Assembly (NCBI GenBank): GCA_049522565.1
Contig: JBEKNT010000035.1
Location: forward strand, 1-26,661
Source of the DNA: JASHVB01 sp049522565
GTDB lineage: Bacteria; Pseudomonadota; Alphaproteobacteria; Acetobacterales; Acetobacteraceae
DNA: 26,661 nucleotides
Direction: 5' to 3'
Positions within the stretch are counted from its first letter, which is position 1, and the number at the start of each line of letters is the position of its first letter. Positions 16,987 through 25,184 of the stretch are shown here, one piece after another. The notes beneath the pieces were generated by a model. That model searched no databases and was not told the origin of the DNA. It saw only the letters and a program-made list of their open reading frames with translations. The position numbers and the translations under genes were made by a program.

Positions 16987-18067
16987 GCAATGTCCAACCT
17001 TGCAGTTCGGCGGCTTCCTCGCGGCAGCGTTCCGGTCCGCCGAGCACCTGGCGGTCGAAGCTGATGCGCTTGAACCAGTAGTGCAGACCAAGCAGGTCGG
17101 TGAACCCCATGCCGCCATGGGCTTCTGTGGCAATGCGGGCGACATCCCGGCCGACATCGCCAAGATGCGCCTTGGCGTGCAGCGCGGTCAGCCGCGCCTC
17201 GTCCGGCATCGCATCCTGCGCATGCGCGGCGTACCAGACCAGGCCGCGGCACGGCTCCAGCATCGTTACGCAATCCGCCAGCATGTATTTCACGCCCTGG
17301 AAGCTGCCGATGATGCGGCCGAACTGCACGCGCTCCTTGGCATAGGCCACCGCGCGATCCAGCATGTGCTGTGCTGCGCCGAGTGTGTCCGCGGCCAGCA
17401 TGATCCGCCCGGCGTCCAGCACGCGCCGCGCCGCCGCAAGCTTGTCGTTGGCGGCGTCCAGCCGTTGCGCCGGTGCGTTGTCGAACGTGATGTCGGTCAG
17501 CGGCCGGGTGCGATCGAGGCTGCGATGCATGGTCTGCGTCGCGGCGGCGGCGTCCGTCACCGCTGCGGTGCCGTCGCGCAGGAAGACCAACAGGTGCGTC
17601 GGTGCGCCGGCGTCCATCACCGCGGTCAGCCGGCCGGAGAGGCGATCGCCGTCCAGCGTCACGCTCGCGGCGCCGGTCTGGCCGGCGAGACCGGCGAACC
17701 CGACGGCGAAACGAGATTCACCGGCTGCGATCGACGGCAGGTGGTCGCCCTGCTGCGCTTCAGTCGCGCACAGCATGAACGCGAGCGTCGCCATCACCGT
17801 GCCGGCAAACGGCAGCGGCGCGGCGGCGTTGCCCAGCGCCTCGGCAGCCACCGCCGCGTCCAGCACGCCAAGCCCGGCGCCGCCAAACCGTTCCGGCACC
17901 AGCAGGCCGTGCAACCCGAGTTCGGTCAGCCCCTGCCACAATTCGGTGTCGAAGCCGTTGCCGGTTTCCGCCAGCGAGCGCAGCCGTTCCATCGGCAGTC
18001 GGTCCGCCAGGTAACCCCGCAACGAATCATCGAACAGGCGCTGCTCCTGGCCGAGGGCGAATTCCAT
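16979..18067 (-). CDS. Acyl-CoA dehydrogenase, beta-type partner subunit
   Basis: This 362-residue ACAD lacks the SEPGAGSD flavin loop in its middle domain. It keeps the C-terminal signatures KERVQFGRIIGSFQGVKYMLAD (about 244-265) and TEAHGGMGFTDLLGLHYWFKR (about 314-334), and an N terminus of the family, MEFALGQEQRLFDDSLRGYL. Such incomplete chains are typically partners in heteromeric ACADs, as in the ChsE-type enzymes of steroid side-chain catabolism, where each chain contributes part of the FAD site. Its start and the stop of the upstream ACAD share one base (TGATG), and its own stop overlaps the next start by eight bases. This supports coupled synthesis and a complex. The reaction is probably alpha,beta-dehydrogenation of an acyl-CoA; the acyl group is unknown. 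Confidence 0.9.
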   Translation of the reverse strand: MEFALGQEQRLFDDSLRGYLADRLPMERLRSLAETGNGFDTELWQGLTELGLHGLLVPERFGGAGLGVLDAAVAAEALGNAAAPLPFAGTVMATLAFMLCATEAQQGDHLPSIAAGESRFAVGFAGLAGQTGAASVTLDGDRLSGRLTAVMDAGAPTHLLVFLRDGTAAVTDAAAATQTMHRSLDRTRPLTDITFDNAPAQRLDAANDKLAAARRVLDAGRIMLAADTLGAAQHMLDRAVAYAKERVQFGRIIGSFQGVKYMLADCVTMLEPCRGLVWYAAHAQDAMPDEARLTALHAKAHLGDVGRDVARIATEAHGGMGFTDLLGLHYWFKRISFDRQVLGGPERCREEAAELQGWTLHA

Positions 18068-19290
18068 CAGGGTCTCCCGATCGCAGCGGCGGTCTGCACC
18101 TTTGGCTCACGCGGTAGATCGAGGCCGCGTTCGCCGATGATATTCTTCTGGATATTGTTCGAACCCCCACCGATCATCAGCCCAACATCGTAGATGTAGT
18201 CGATGTTCCAGGTGGTGGCGTCGTCGTCCTCGGCGTCCTCGCCCTGCGGTTCATAGGGCAGCCCCGCCGCGCCCAGCGCGTCTACCGCCAGCGACGCCAG
18301 CCGGAACCCCAGCATGGTCCCTCCATACTTGACGATCATCCGCTTGACGCCGGAATCGATGCCCTGCGCGGCCTCGGTCAGCAGGCGGAGATTATGCGCC
18401 TTCCAGGCCAGCACCTCGCCTTGCAGTTTCAGCAGCCGGTCGCGGTATTCGGCGATGGCGATCACTTTGCGGCCATCGATCTCGGTATTCTGCAACAGGT
18501 GTACGAGTTGCTCCAGCCGGTGCGTCATCTTGCCGGCGTCGCCGATCATCAGCCGTTCGTGCTTCAGCGTGACGTTGGCGACATACCAGCCCTTGCCGCG
18601 GCCAACCACGATCTGGTCCGCCGGCACCTTCACGTCGGTGAAGAACGTCTCGTTGAATTCGCTGCGGCCGGTCATGGTCTTCAGCGGCCGCACCTCCAGG
18701 CCCGGCGACTGCATCGACAGCAAAAGATAAGACAGACCCTCATGCTTCGGCTTGTCCGGCTCGGTGCGGCAGAGCAGAAACATCCAGTCGGCATAGTGCG
18801 CGGAACTGGTCCAGATCTTCTGGCCGTTGACGATCCAGTGGCTGTCCTGCAGCACCGCCTTGGTCTGCGCGTTGGCGAGGTCGCTGCCGGAGCCAGGCTC
18901 GGAATAGCCCTGGCACCAGATGACCTCGCCACGGATGGTCGGGCCGATCCATTGGCGCTTCTGCTGTTCGGTACCCACCTCTAACAACGTCGGCACCAGC
19001 ATGGAGATGCCCTGGTTGGTGAGGCCGGCATAGACATTCGCATGGGCGAACTCGGCAGCGATCACCGCGGTTTCCATCACGTCCGTCGGCGCGCCGAAGC
19101 CGCCGTACTCGCGCGGAATGGTGCGGCCGGCATAGCCATGCTCCACCAGCAGCTTCTGCCAATCCAGCGTCTTCTGGTCCGGCCGTTTGCGCCCGCCGCC
19201 AACTTTCGGCGATTTGTGGCCATGCTGCTGGATGAAGCTGCGGATTTGCAATTGCAGGTCGCGATGCTTGTCGGACAGGCTGAGATCCAT
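18067..19290 (-). CDS. Acyl-CoA dehydrogenase, alpha-type subunit
   Basis: This 407-residue ACAD carries a complete flavin-binding middle domain: WCQGYSEPGSGSDLAN (about 125-140) and WIVNGQKIWTSSAHYADWMFLL. It also has SYLLLSMQSPGLEVRPLKTMTG, a typical substrate-facing segment. At the C terminus GGGSNNIQKNIIGERGL (about 374-390) stands where most homologues have GGTSEIQRNIIAER; the usual T-x-E is replaced by S-N-N. This family of long ACADs pairs with shorter partners, and here the short chain starts at the stop of this one (TGATG). The ATG at 19290 has GGGAGAAG about 5 bases before it; the open frame up to 19533 has no family similarity. It is first in the ACAD, ACAD, dehydratase operon, with the ABM gene upstream on the same strand. 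Confidence 0.93.
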   Translation of the reverse strand: MDLSLSDKHRDLQLQIRSFIQQHGHKSPKVGGGRKRPDQKTLDWQKLLVEHGYAGRTIPREYGGFGAPTDVMETAVIAAEFAHANVYAGLTNQGISMLVPTLLEVGTEQQKRQWIGPTIRGEVIWCQGYSEPGSGSDLANAQTKAVLQDSHWIVNGQKIWTSSAHYADWMFLLCRTEPDKPKHEGLSYLLLSMQSPGLEVRPLKTMTGRSEFNETFFTDVKVPADQIVVGRGKGWYVANVTLKHERLMIGDAGKMTHRLEQLVHLLQNTEIDGRKVIAIAEYRDRLLKLQGEVLAWKAHNLRLLTEAAQGIDSGVKRMIVKYGGTMLGFRLASLAVDALGAAGLPYEPQGEDAEDDDATTWNIDYIYDVGLMIGGGSNNIQKNIIGERGLDLPREPKVQTAAAIGRP

Positions 19291-19314
19291 TGTCTTCTCC
19301 CTGCGCGCCTCATT

Positions 19315-19346
19315 CCGCCCTGTCCCGCTGGCGCGGGAGAGGGCGG
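19315..19346. repeat. Hairpin downstream of the ABM gene
   Basis: CCGCCCTGTCCCGC and GCGGGAGAGGGCGG form a 14-bp stem with one mismatch around TGGC. The hairpin lies 11 bases past the ABM stop and 24 bases before the ACAD start (minus strand). There is no T-tract, so a REP-like mRNA-stabilising element or weak terminator are both possible. Its CTCCCGC core is shared with 20943-20959. Confidence 0.6.
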
Positions 19347-19357
19347 GATCAATGTGC

Positions 19358-19660
19358 CTACCCGGCCGGGGCCATGACGTGGATTTCCCGATTGGCGAGC
19401 AACTCGCGCGTCTTCGCACCATACGCCGCCATATGCGGCGACGCCGCGTGCGCCTTGAGATGATCGGCGCTCTCCCATTTCTCGACCACGACGAACGTAT
19501 CGGGACCGTATTTCGCCCCCGGGAAGTCGGCATCGATCACCGGACCGTATTCGATGCAGCCTGCCTCGGCATGCACCGCTGGCATGTTGGCGCGGAACGC
19601 TTCCAGCACCTGGTCGCGCATTCCGGGCTTCGTCGTGATGATGGCGAGTACGTGGATCAT
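19358..19660 (-). CDS. ABM-domain protein (putative quinol monooxygenase)
   Basis: This 100-residue protein is a single antibiotic-biosynthesis-monooxygenase (dimeric ferredoxin-like) domain, similar in length to YgiN-type quinol monooxygenases. The beta-alpha-beta pattern is visible: MIHVLAIITTKPGMRDQVLEAF, EAGCIEYGPV, TFVVVEKWESADHLKAHAASPHM and the terminal strand ANREIHVMAPAG. The ATG at 19660 follows AGGAGGAG at about 8 bases. ABM proteins oxidise quinols or aromatic compounds without cofactor, and many have unknown roles. It is divergent from the CoA-transferase, 87 bases away, and lies upstream of the ACAD operon on the same strand, so it may belong to this catabolic cluster. The function is inferred from the domain only. 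Confidence 0.88.
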   Translation of the reverse strand: MIHVLAIITTKPGMRDQVLEAFRANMPAVHAEAGCIEYGPVIDADFPGAKYGPDTFVVVEKWESADHLKAHAASPHMAAYGAKTRELLANREIHVMAPAG

Positions 19661-19747
19661 CTCGGTCTCCTCCTGTTCAAGTCAGCTTGTGGCGCGCAAG
19701 CTTGCCCGCACTGCCAGGCGGCGGCAACCGGGGGGAGGAATCGCGGC

Positions 19748-20929
19748 ATGAGTTACGAGGCGCCCTATGCGGGCCTGAAGGTGGTCGATCTCAGCCAGGG
19801 TGTGGCCGGTCCGTATTGCGCGATGCTGCTGGCGCAGTATGGCGCCAATGTCATCAAGGTGGAGCCTACGGAAAGCGGCGACTGGAGCCGGGGGTTGGGC
19901 GTGCGTTACGGCGACAACACGGCGTATTCGATTCCTTCCAATCTGGGCAAGCGTTCCATCGCGCTCGACCTGAAGCAGGAGGTGGGGCGCGCAGCGCTGT
20001 GGCGCCTGATCGCCGGCGCCGATGTGTTCCTGCAAGGCTTTCGGCCTGGCGTGATCGAGCGGCTGGGCTTCGGCTATGCCGATGTGGCGGAACGCGAGCC
20101 GCGCATCCTTTACGTATCGATCTCGGGATTTGGCCAGACCGGGCCGCTGGCGGAACGGCCGGCGATGGACCCGGTGTTGCAGGCCTATACCGGGCTGATG
20201 GCGGAGAACAAGGGCGAGGACGGCGTACCGCACCGCATCCCGATCATCTCGATCGATATGAGCACGGCGTTGTACGCGTTCACCGCTGTTGCGGCGGCGT
20301 TGCATGCGCGACGCGACATGGCGCGCGGACGGCATATCGAGGCCAGCCTGATGCAGGGTGCCGCAAGTCTGCAAGTCGTGCGGCTGATGTCGTCGTACCT
20401 GGAAGGCGGTGTTGTCACGCCGGTAGTGCCCCCCAACGGCGTGCACCGCACGTCCGACGGATGGATTTCCGTGACTGTGGTGCGGCCGTTCGAGTGGGTC
20501 GCGTACTGCACAGCGATGGATCTGCCGCTCTTCGCGACGGACCCGCTGCTACAGACTGTAGAAGGCCGGCGAGAGCATGCGGCGGAGATCAACGCGGTGA
20601 TTCGTCCGTTGCTTGCATCATTGCCGACGGCCGAGGTGTCGTCGCGCCTGGCGGCGCAGCGCGTGATGCATGAGCAGTTGAATAGCTATACGGAATTCTT
20701 GCGGCAGAAACATGTGGAGGAGAGCGGCGCGGTGGCGTGGCTGCAACATCCGCAGGTGCCGCAGGCGATGCCGATGCCGAACCTGATCGGGCTGCCGGTA
20801 TTCGCGGACGGTTCGCCGCGCGGCGTGGCGCCGGCGTTGGGCGAGCACAGCGAAACGATCCTGCGCGAGCATGGGTATTCGGCGGAGGAGATCGCGAGGC
20901 TGCGCGCTGAAAAGGTGATTGGGGGGTGA
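19748..20929 (+). CDS. CaiB/BaiF (class III) CoA-transferase
   Basis: This 393-residue enzyme transfers CoA from a CoA thioester to a free acid; formyl-CoA:oxalate and crotonobetaine CoA-transferases are characterised relatives. N-terminal LKVVDLSQGVAGPYCAMLLAQYGANVIKVE and GLGVRYGDN are family hallmarks. MDPVLQAYTGLMAENKG carries the likely catalytic Asp (D141), which forms the acyl-aspartyl anhydride. HIEASLMQGAASLQ and the ending LGEHSETILREHGYSAEEI are also typical. The ATG at 19748 follows GGGGGAGGAA. The neighbouring divergent gene is ABM, and the ACAD/dehydratase operon lies beyond it. A plausible role is to activate the acid that the ACADs then oxidise, but this is inference from adjacency. 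Confidence 0.95.
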   Translation: MSYEAPYAGLKVVDLSQGVAGPYCAMLLAQYGANVIKVEPTESGDWSRGLGVRYGDNTAYSIPSNLGKRSIALDLKQEVGRAALWRLIAGADVFLQGFRPGVIERLGFGYADVAEREPRILYVSISGFGQTGPLAERPAMDPVLQAYTGLMAENKGEDGVPHRIPIISIDMSTALYAFTAVAAALHARRDMARGRHIEASLMQGAASLQVVRLMSSYLEGGVVTPVVPPNGVHRTSDGWISVTVVRPFEWVAYCTAMDLPLFATDPLLQTVEGRREHAAEINAVIRPLLASLPTAEVSSRLAAQRVMHEQLNSYTEFLRQKHVEESGAVAWLQHPQVPQAMPMPNLIGLPVFADGSPRGVAPALGEHSETILREHGYSAEEIARLRAEKVIGG

Positions 20930-20942
20930 GTTGAGTACACCG

Positions 20943-21030
20943 CTCCCGCTTCGCGGGAGAGGTCGAGATGCGACGGGTCAAGGGTGAGGGGAGAGCCGCA
21001 CCGGCATGTCGTGCGTAACGCCCCTCACCC
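20943..21030. terminator. Paired inverted repeats between convergent genes
   Basis: CTCCCGC-TTC-GCGGGAG (20943-20959) is a perfect 7-bp stem 13 bases after the CoA-transferase stop. A second pair, GGGTGAGGGG (20982-20991) and CCCCTCACCC (21021-21030), lies next to the SDR stop on the opposite strand. The position suggests a bidirectional terminator or a REP-type element. No T-tract follows. Confidence 0.55.
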
Positions 21031-21050
21031 GCGTCCGGGGATGTGTTGCG

Positions 21051-21833
21051 TTAGAACATCGGTCCACGGTTGGCGGCACCGCCATCGATCGTGATGATCG
21101 TGCCGCCGGTATAGGCCGAGCGGTCGGAAGCAAGAAATGCGACCATCCAGCCGATTTCCTCCGGCGTCCCAGCGCGGCCATAGGGCAGCGGTTTCATCAG
21201 TTCCTCCCAGCGGTTTTCGTCTCCCAGCCGGTCCATCGCGCGTTGCTTCATGATCGTCACCAGCCGGTCGGTGGCAACCGCGCCCGGATTGATCCCGACC
21301 ACGCGCAGCTTGTCCGCGGACGCGGTGCCACCCAGCGCCTTGGTGAACGCCATCAGTCCGGCATTGCCGGTCGAACCGGCGATGTAGCTGGAATCCATGC
21401 GCTCGCCTGCCATGCCGAGCACATTGACGATCACGCCGTGCCCGCGCTGCTTCATCAACGCATAGAATCGGCGACACATATTGATATAGCCGTAGACTTT
21501 CAGGTCCCACGCCGCGCGCCACCGATCCTCGGTAATTTCCTGCAGGTTCCCGCCGGGAATTGCCCCCGCATTGTTGACCAGGATGTCGATGTCCGGATGC
21601 TGGTCCGCCAACCGATCGACATTGCGACTGTCGGAGATATCGAACGCGTGTGCCTCGGCACGTACATTGTGCCGCGCTGCGATCCTGTCACGCGCCGCGT
21701 CCAGGTCCGCCTGCGTGCGTGACACCAGGATGACGTTCACGCCTTCTTCCGCCAGCGCCTCGGCCGCGGCGTAGCCGATGCCCTTCGAAGCGCCGGTAAT
21801 CAGCGCCGTCTTGCCTCGCAAATGCAGGTCCAT
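21051..21833 (-). CDS. SDR-fold oxidoreductase with atypical active site
   Basis: The protein has 260 residues, a Rossmann SDR. TGASKGIG (13-20) binds the nucleotide and LVNNAG (85-90) is canonical. The classical catalytic residues are absent. The Asn of the WDxN helix is K112 (WDLKVYGYIN). The Ser strand is VIVNVLGMAG, with no Ser. The YxxxK is replaced by SSYIAGSTGNAGLMAFTKAL, so Y150 is followed by G153 and N157 rather than Lys at +4. The C terminus is standard, with NPGAVATDRL and YTGGTIITIDGG. The ATG at 21833 has AGGGGAAA upstream, and the preceding amidohydrolase stops two bases before it. The reaction and substrate are unknown; a related non-classical SDR subfamily may exist, but I recall it only by sequence style. 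Confidence 0.9.
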   Translation of the reverse strand: MDLHLRGKTALITGASKGIGYAAAEALAEEGVNVILVSRTQADLDAARDRIAARHNVRAEAHAFDISDSRNVDRLADQHPDIDILVNNAGAIPGGNLQEITEDRWRAAWDLKVYGYINMCRRFYALMKQRGHGVIVNVLGMAGERMDSSYIAGSTGNAGLMAFTKALGGTASADKLRVVGINPGAVATDRLVTIMKQRAMDRLGDENRWEELMKPLPYGRAGTPEEIGWMVAFLASDRSAYTGGTIITIDGGAANRGPMF

Positions 21834-21834
21834 G

Positions 21835-22758
21835 TCAGTTTTCCCCTGACGGCAATTCAATGCGATAGAATGCCACGGCGTTGTCGGCGAACAACTTGCG
21901 GCGGTCGGCGTCTGGCAGATCGGCGGTGATCTGCTTGAAACACCGAAATATCCAGTCCCAGCTCGCCTTCACCCCGTCTACCGGATAGTTGGAAGCGAAC
22001 ATGCAGCGATCAACGCCGAACATCGCGATCGTCTCGCGAATGATCGGTCCGTGTAACGCCACAGTCCAGGGCTGGTTCTTAACGGTGAACCCGGAGATCT
22101 TGCACCAGACATTCGGACAGGCTGCCAGCGCCTGCATGCCGTGCCGCCATACGGCAATCGCCTCTGGTGAACGGTCGAGCGGATAGCCGGTATGGTTCAG
22201 CACGATGCGCATGCCGGGATGCTCGCGGCAGACTTCCGCGGCTTCCTCCAGATGGTACCAGGGCACGCGCAGATCCCAGGACAAGCCATATTGCTCCAGC
22301 AATCCCAGGCCGCGCCGCCACTTCGGGTCCTGCAAGCTGCGCGGCTGTCCGCGCACACTGCCGTTCGGCCCGTCGGCGATGACCGGTTTGCTACGCACGC
22401 CGCGCACCAGCGGAAACTTGCACTGCGCGGCGATGATTTCCTCGGCGTTCGGCGTGTCCACCCAGGCATGCGCGACGATCGCGTTCGGCATGTCGTGTTG
22501 CGCGTGCATTGCTGCTACCCACGCGGTTTCCGCGACCTGTTGGCTACGGTCGCACTCGGCTTCGACATGCACTGTTGCAATGACATTGTGCAACGCCGAG
22601 TCGCGGCGGTACTCGTCAGGAAGATAGCTGCGGCGAAAGCGCGAATAGTCGCCCAGGAACATGTGGCTGCTGTCGGTCAGCCACGGGTAGCGAATGGGGC
22701 CTTCCAGGTCCCAAAGATGGTGATGGGCGTCGACGATCGGCAGGTCGTCGTCATGCAT
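21835..22758 (-). CDS. Amidohydrolase-family metal-dependent hydrolase
   Basis: This TIM-barrel amidohydrolase of 307 residues resembles 2-pyrone-4,6-dicarboxylate lactonase-like and other COG3618-type enzymes. The metal-binding HxH is visible in VDAHHHLWDL (H12-x-H14). A second His-containing strand is RIVLNHTGYPLD, and the final motif is CMFASNYPVDG with its Asp. Such proteins hydrolyse lactones or amides, or decarboxylate. The ATG at 22758 has GGGAG 9 bases before it; an ATG at 22794 overlaps the LivF stop as ATGA and would add 12 residues. The gene follows LivF directly and precedes the SDR by one base, so all three are probably one transcript with the transporter. The substrate is presumably related to the compound imported. 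Confidence 0.9.
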   Translation of the reverse strand: MHDDDLPIVDAHHHLWDLEGPIRYPWLTDSSHMFLGDYSRFRRSYLPDEYRRDSALHNVIATVHVEAECDRSQQVAETAWVAAMHAQHDMPNAIVAHAWVDTPNAEEIIAAQCKFPLVRGVRSKPVIADGPNGSVRGQPRSLQDPKWRRGLGLLEQYGLSWDLRVPWYHLEEAAEVCREHPGMRIVLNHTGYPLDRSPEAIAVWRHGMQALAACPNVWCKISGFTVKNQPWTVALHGPIIRETIAMFGVDRCMFASNYPVDGVKASWDWIFRCFKQITADLPDADRRKLFADNAVAFYRIELPSGEN

Positions 22759-22790
22759 CGCGTCACTCCCTTGCTTCCCGTCATGGGCCA

Positions 22791-23486
22791 TCATACTGTC
22801 AGGTACCGGCTGCGTATGTCCGCTTCCTCGCCGCGAAATTGCTCTGGCGAGGCGCCATAAACCAGCCGCCCTTTCACCATTACATGCAGCTCGTCCGCCA
22901 CCGCTTCCGCCAGCTTCATATTCTGTTCCACCAGCAGAATCGTCACCCCCTGTCCGACCAGCAGGCGGATCACCCGTGCCAGCTCGCGGACCACCAGCGG
23001 CGCGAGACCCTGGCTCGGCTCATCCAACAACAACAGCTTCGGATCGCTCACCAGCGCCCGCGCGATCGCCAGCATCTGCTGCTCTCCGCCCGACAGGTTA
23101 CCGCCGCGATTGCGCGCGCGTTCCGCCAGCGCAGGGAACAGTTCGAGCAAGCGTGGTATCGGCCATGACTGCGCCGGCCGGCGTTCGGCCACGCGGATGT
23201 TGTCGATCACCGTAAGGTCGGGAAAGATCAAGCGTCCCTCTGGCACATAGGCAACGCCGGCACGCGCCACACGATGCGGCGGCCAGCCGGCAATATCGAC
23301 TCCGTCCAGTAGGATACGGCCCGCCGATGGCGGTACCAGTCCCATCAGGGAACGCAACGTTGTGGTTTTGCCGACGCCATTGCGCCCGAGCATCGCAATG
23401 ATCCGCCCGCGTGGCACGTCGAGATCGACACCCTGCAACACGTGGCTGGCGCCGTAATGCGCGTGCAGACCGGCAATATGCAGCAT
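22791..23486 (-). CDS. livF: Branched-chain amino acid-type ABC transporter ATPase LivF
   Basis: This 231-residue ABC ATPase provides energy for import in a HAAT/Liv-type transporter. Walker A is GRNGVGKTT (34-42), the signature is LSGGEQQMLAIARAL (about 132), and Walker B is LLLLDEPSQGL (about 151), followed by ILLVEQNMKLA (H-loop region). LivF is the shorter and simpler of the two ATPases of the family. Its start shares a base with the stop of the LivG gene (TGATG). The next gene downstream is the amidohydrolase. The substrate of the transporter may be a branched-chain amino acid, amide, urea or an organic acid; the sequence cannot decide. Confidence 0.95.
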   Translation of the reverse strand: MLHIAGLHAHYGASHVLQGVDLDVPRGRIIAMLGRNGVGKTTTLRSLMGLVPPSAGRILLDGVDIAGWPPHRVARAGVAYVPEGRLIFPDLTVIDNIRVAERRPAQSWPIPRLLELFPALAERARNRGGNLSGGEQQMLAIARALVSDPKLLLLDEPSQGLAPLVVRELARVIRLLVGQGVTILLVEQNMKLAEAVADELHVMVKGRLVYGASPEQFRGEEADIRSRYLTV

Positions 23487-24235
23487 CAGGCGAATCCCCC
23501 GAGATAGGCGGCCTGCACGCCGACATCGGCACGCACCATTTCGGGCGGTCCATCGGCAATCACCGCGCCGCGATGCAACACGGTGATCTTATGAGCCAGG
23601 CGGAACACCACCTCCATATCATGCTCCACCAGCAACACCGTGAGGTCGCCGTCGGACAGCAATCCGGCCAGCGTCGCCACCGCCTGCGCGGTCTCTTCGA
23701 CCGACAATCCTTGCGTCGGTTCGTCGAGCAATAACAGGCGTGGTCGTTGCGCAAGGGCCATCGCCACTTCCAGCAGGCGCTGGTCGCCATGCGATAACAA
23801 TCCGGCCGGACGATCGGCGATCGGCATCAGTCCCAGCCGTTCCAACGCTGCGTCGCCGTACCGCGCGGCCGTGCCGAACACCGGTCCACCGCCCAGCGGA
23901 CGCCAGCGCTGTGGATGTCGCGCCTGTGCCGCCAGTTGGGTGTTTTCCCGGGCCGTCATCTCCGGAAACAAGGCGGTGATCTGGAAGGTGCGGGAGACGC
24001 CGCGTTGGCAAATCCGATGCGACGGCAAACCGGTCAGCCGCTCGCCGGCGAAGCGCACCTCGCCCGCGGTCGGCTTCAGCACGCCGGTGACCAAGTGGAA
24101 CAAGGTGGATTTGCCCGCCCCGTTCGGACCGATCACCGCACGTACTTCGCCAGGTTCCACCTGCATCGTCACGCTATCCACCGCGACGAGGCCGCCGAAC
24201 CGGCGGGTCAGATCGGCGAGTTCCAGCAGCGCCAT
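23486..24235 (-). CDS. livG: Branched-chain amino acid-type ABC transporter ATPase LivG
   Basis: The second ATPase of the transporter has 249 residues from the ATG at 24235; a start at 24250 is possible, as neither has a clear ribosome site. Walker A is GPNGAGKST (36-44), the Q-loop region is ISRTFQITALF (here VSRTFQITALF), the signature is LSHGDQRLLEVAMAL, and Walker B is LLLLDEPTQGL. LivG normally carries a longer tail; here the C terminus is short, ending VQAAYLGGFA. The stop shares one base with the LivF start, and the LivM stop lies four bases before the start, in line with an operon. Confidence 0.94.
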   Translation of the reverse strand: MALLELADLTRRFGGLVAVDSVTMQVEPGEVRAVIGPNGAGKSTLFHLVTGVLKPTAGEVRFAGERLTGLPSHRICQRGVSRTFQITALFPEMTARENTQLAAQARHPQRWRPLGGGPVFGTAARYGDAALERLGLMPIADRPAGLLSHGDQRLLEVAMALAQRPRLLLLDEPTQGLSVEETAQAVATLAGLLSDGDLTVLLVEHDMEVVFRLAHKITVLHRGAVIADGPPEMVRADVGVQAAYLGGFA

Positions 24236-24239
24236 CGCG

Positions 24240-25184
24240 TCACACCGCATTGCCGGAGCGTGGTTGCAGGGCCCGCCGCGCCAGTCCCCAGATGCCTTGC
24301 GGCGCGAACAATACGAACCCGATGAAGATCGCGCCGAAGAACAGCGCCCATGAATCGGTGTAGGAACTCAGGTATTGCTGCACCAGCAGGAAGAAGGCCG
24401 CACCGAGGATGGGGCCGACCAGCGTGCCCGCGCCACCGACGATTACCATGATCAGCACCTGGCCGGAAAACAGCCAGAACAGCAACTCGGTGTTCGTGAA
24501 GCCGGCAAACGGTGCATACAACGCACCGGCCAAGCCGCCGAGCGCATAGGCGATCGCCACGACCGCGATCTTGTAGCGCCGCGTGTTGAAGCCCAGCGCC
24601 TGGGTCTTTGGCTCGTTCTCGCGAATGCCGCGCAGCACCGCGCCGAACGGCGAATTGACCAGTGCTCGGCAGAACAGATAGGCCGCAATCAGCAGCGCCA
24701 GAACCAGATAATAGAAGCCGGTCTTGCTGCCGAATATCGTGATGCCGAACGGGCCGGGGCTGCGCGGAATGCCGGCCAAGCCATCCGATGCTCCGGTAAC
24801 CGCGGTCCATTTGAAGGCGATCGCATAGAGCAATTGCGCGAACGCAAGCGTCAGCATGGAGAACGACACGCCGGTGGCCAGCGTGCATACCCAGGCGACA
24901 CCGATCGCCACCACGCCGCTGAACAGTGCCGCCAGCAGCACGGCAAACACCAGCGGCAGGCCGGTGTGCAGCAGCAGGTTGCCGGCGGCATAGGCTCCCA
25001 GCCCGTACGCCGCGGCATGGCCGAACGAATAGAGCCGCGTGTAGCCGACCATCAGGTCGAGACTCATGGCGAACAGGCCGAGGATCAGCGCCTCGGTCAG
25101 CAGCGTCATCGCATAGAGCGGCAGACCGAACGGTGCCGCCGCCAGCAGCACGGCGATTAGCAGAAGCGCGCGCCAGCCGGGCAT
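24240..25184 (-). CDS. livM: Branched-chain amino acid-type ABC transporter permease LivM
   Basis: This 314-residue polytopic membrane protein has about eight to ten hydrophobic segments. The permease core SLDLMVGYTRLYSFGHAAAYG and the coupling helix region LRGIRENEPKTQALGFNTRRYK (EAA-like loop) are typical of LivM. The C terminus LFAPQGIWGLARRALQ is also standard. The start shares a base with the LivH stop (TGATG), and the LivG gene follows. With LivH it forms the channel through the inner membrane. A longer open frame reaching 26024 is a shadow of LivH in another frame. Confidence 0.95.
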   Translation of the reverse strand: MPGWRALLLIAVLLAAAPFGLPLYAMTLLTEALILGLFAMSLDLMVGYTRLYSFGHAAAYGLGAYAAGNLLLHTGLPLVFAVLLAALFSGVVAIGVAWVCTLATGVSFSMLTLAFAQLLYAIAFKWTAVTGASDGLAGIPRSPGPFGITIFGSKTGFYYLVLALLIAAYLFCRALVNSPFGAVLRGIRENEPKTQALGFNTRRYKIAVVAIAYALGGLAGALYAPFAGFTNTELLFWLFSGQVLIMVIVGGAGTLVGPILGAAFFLLVQQYLSSYTDSWALFFGAIFIGFVLFAPQGIWGLARRALQPRSGNAV

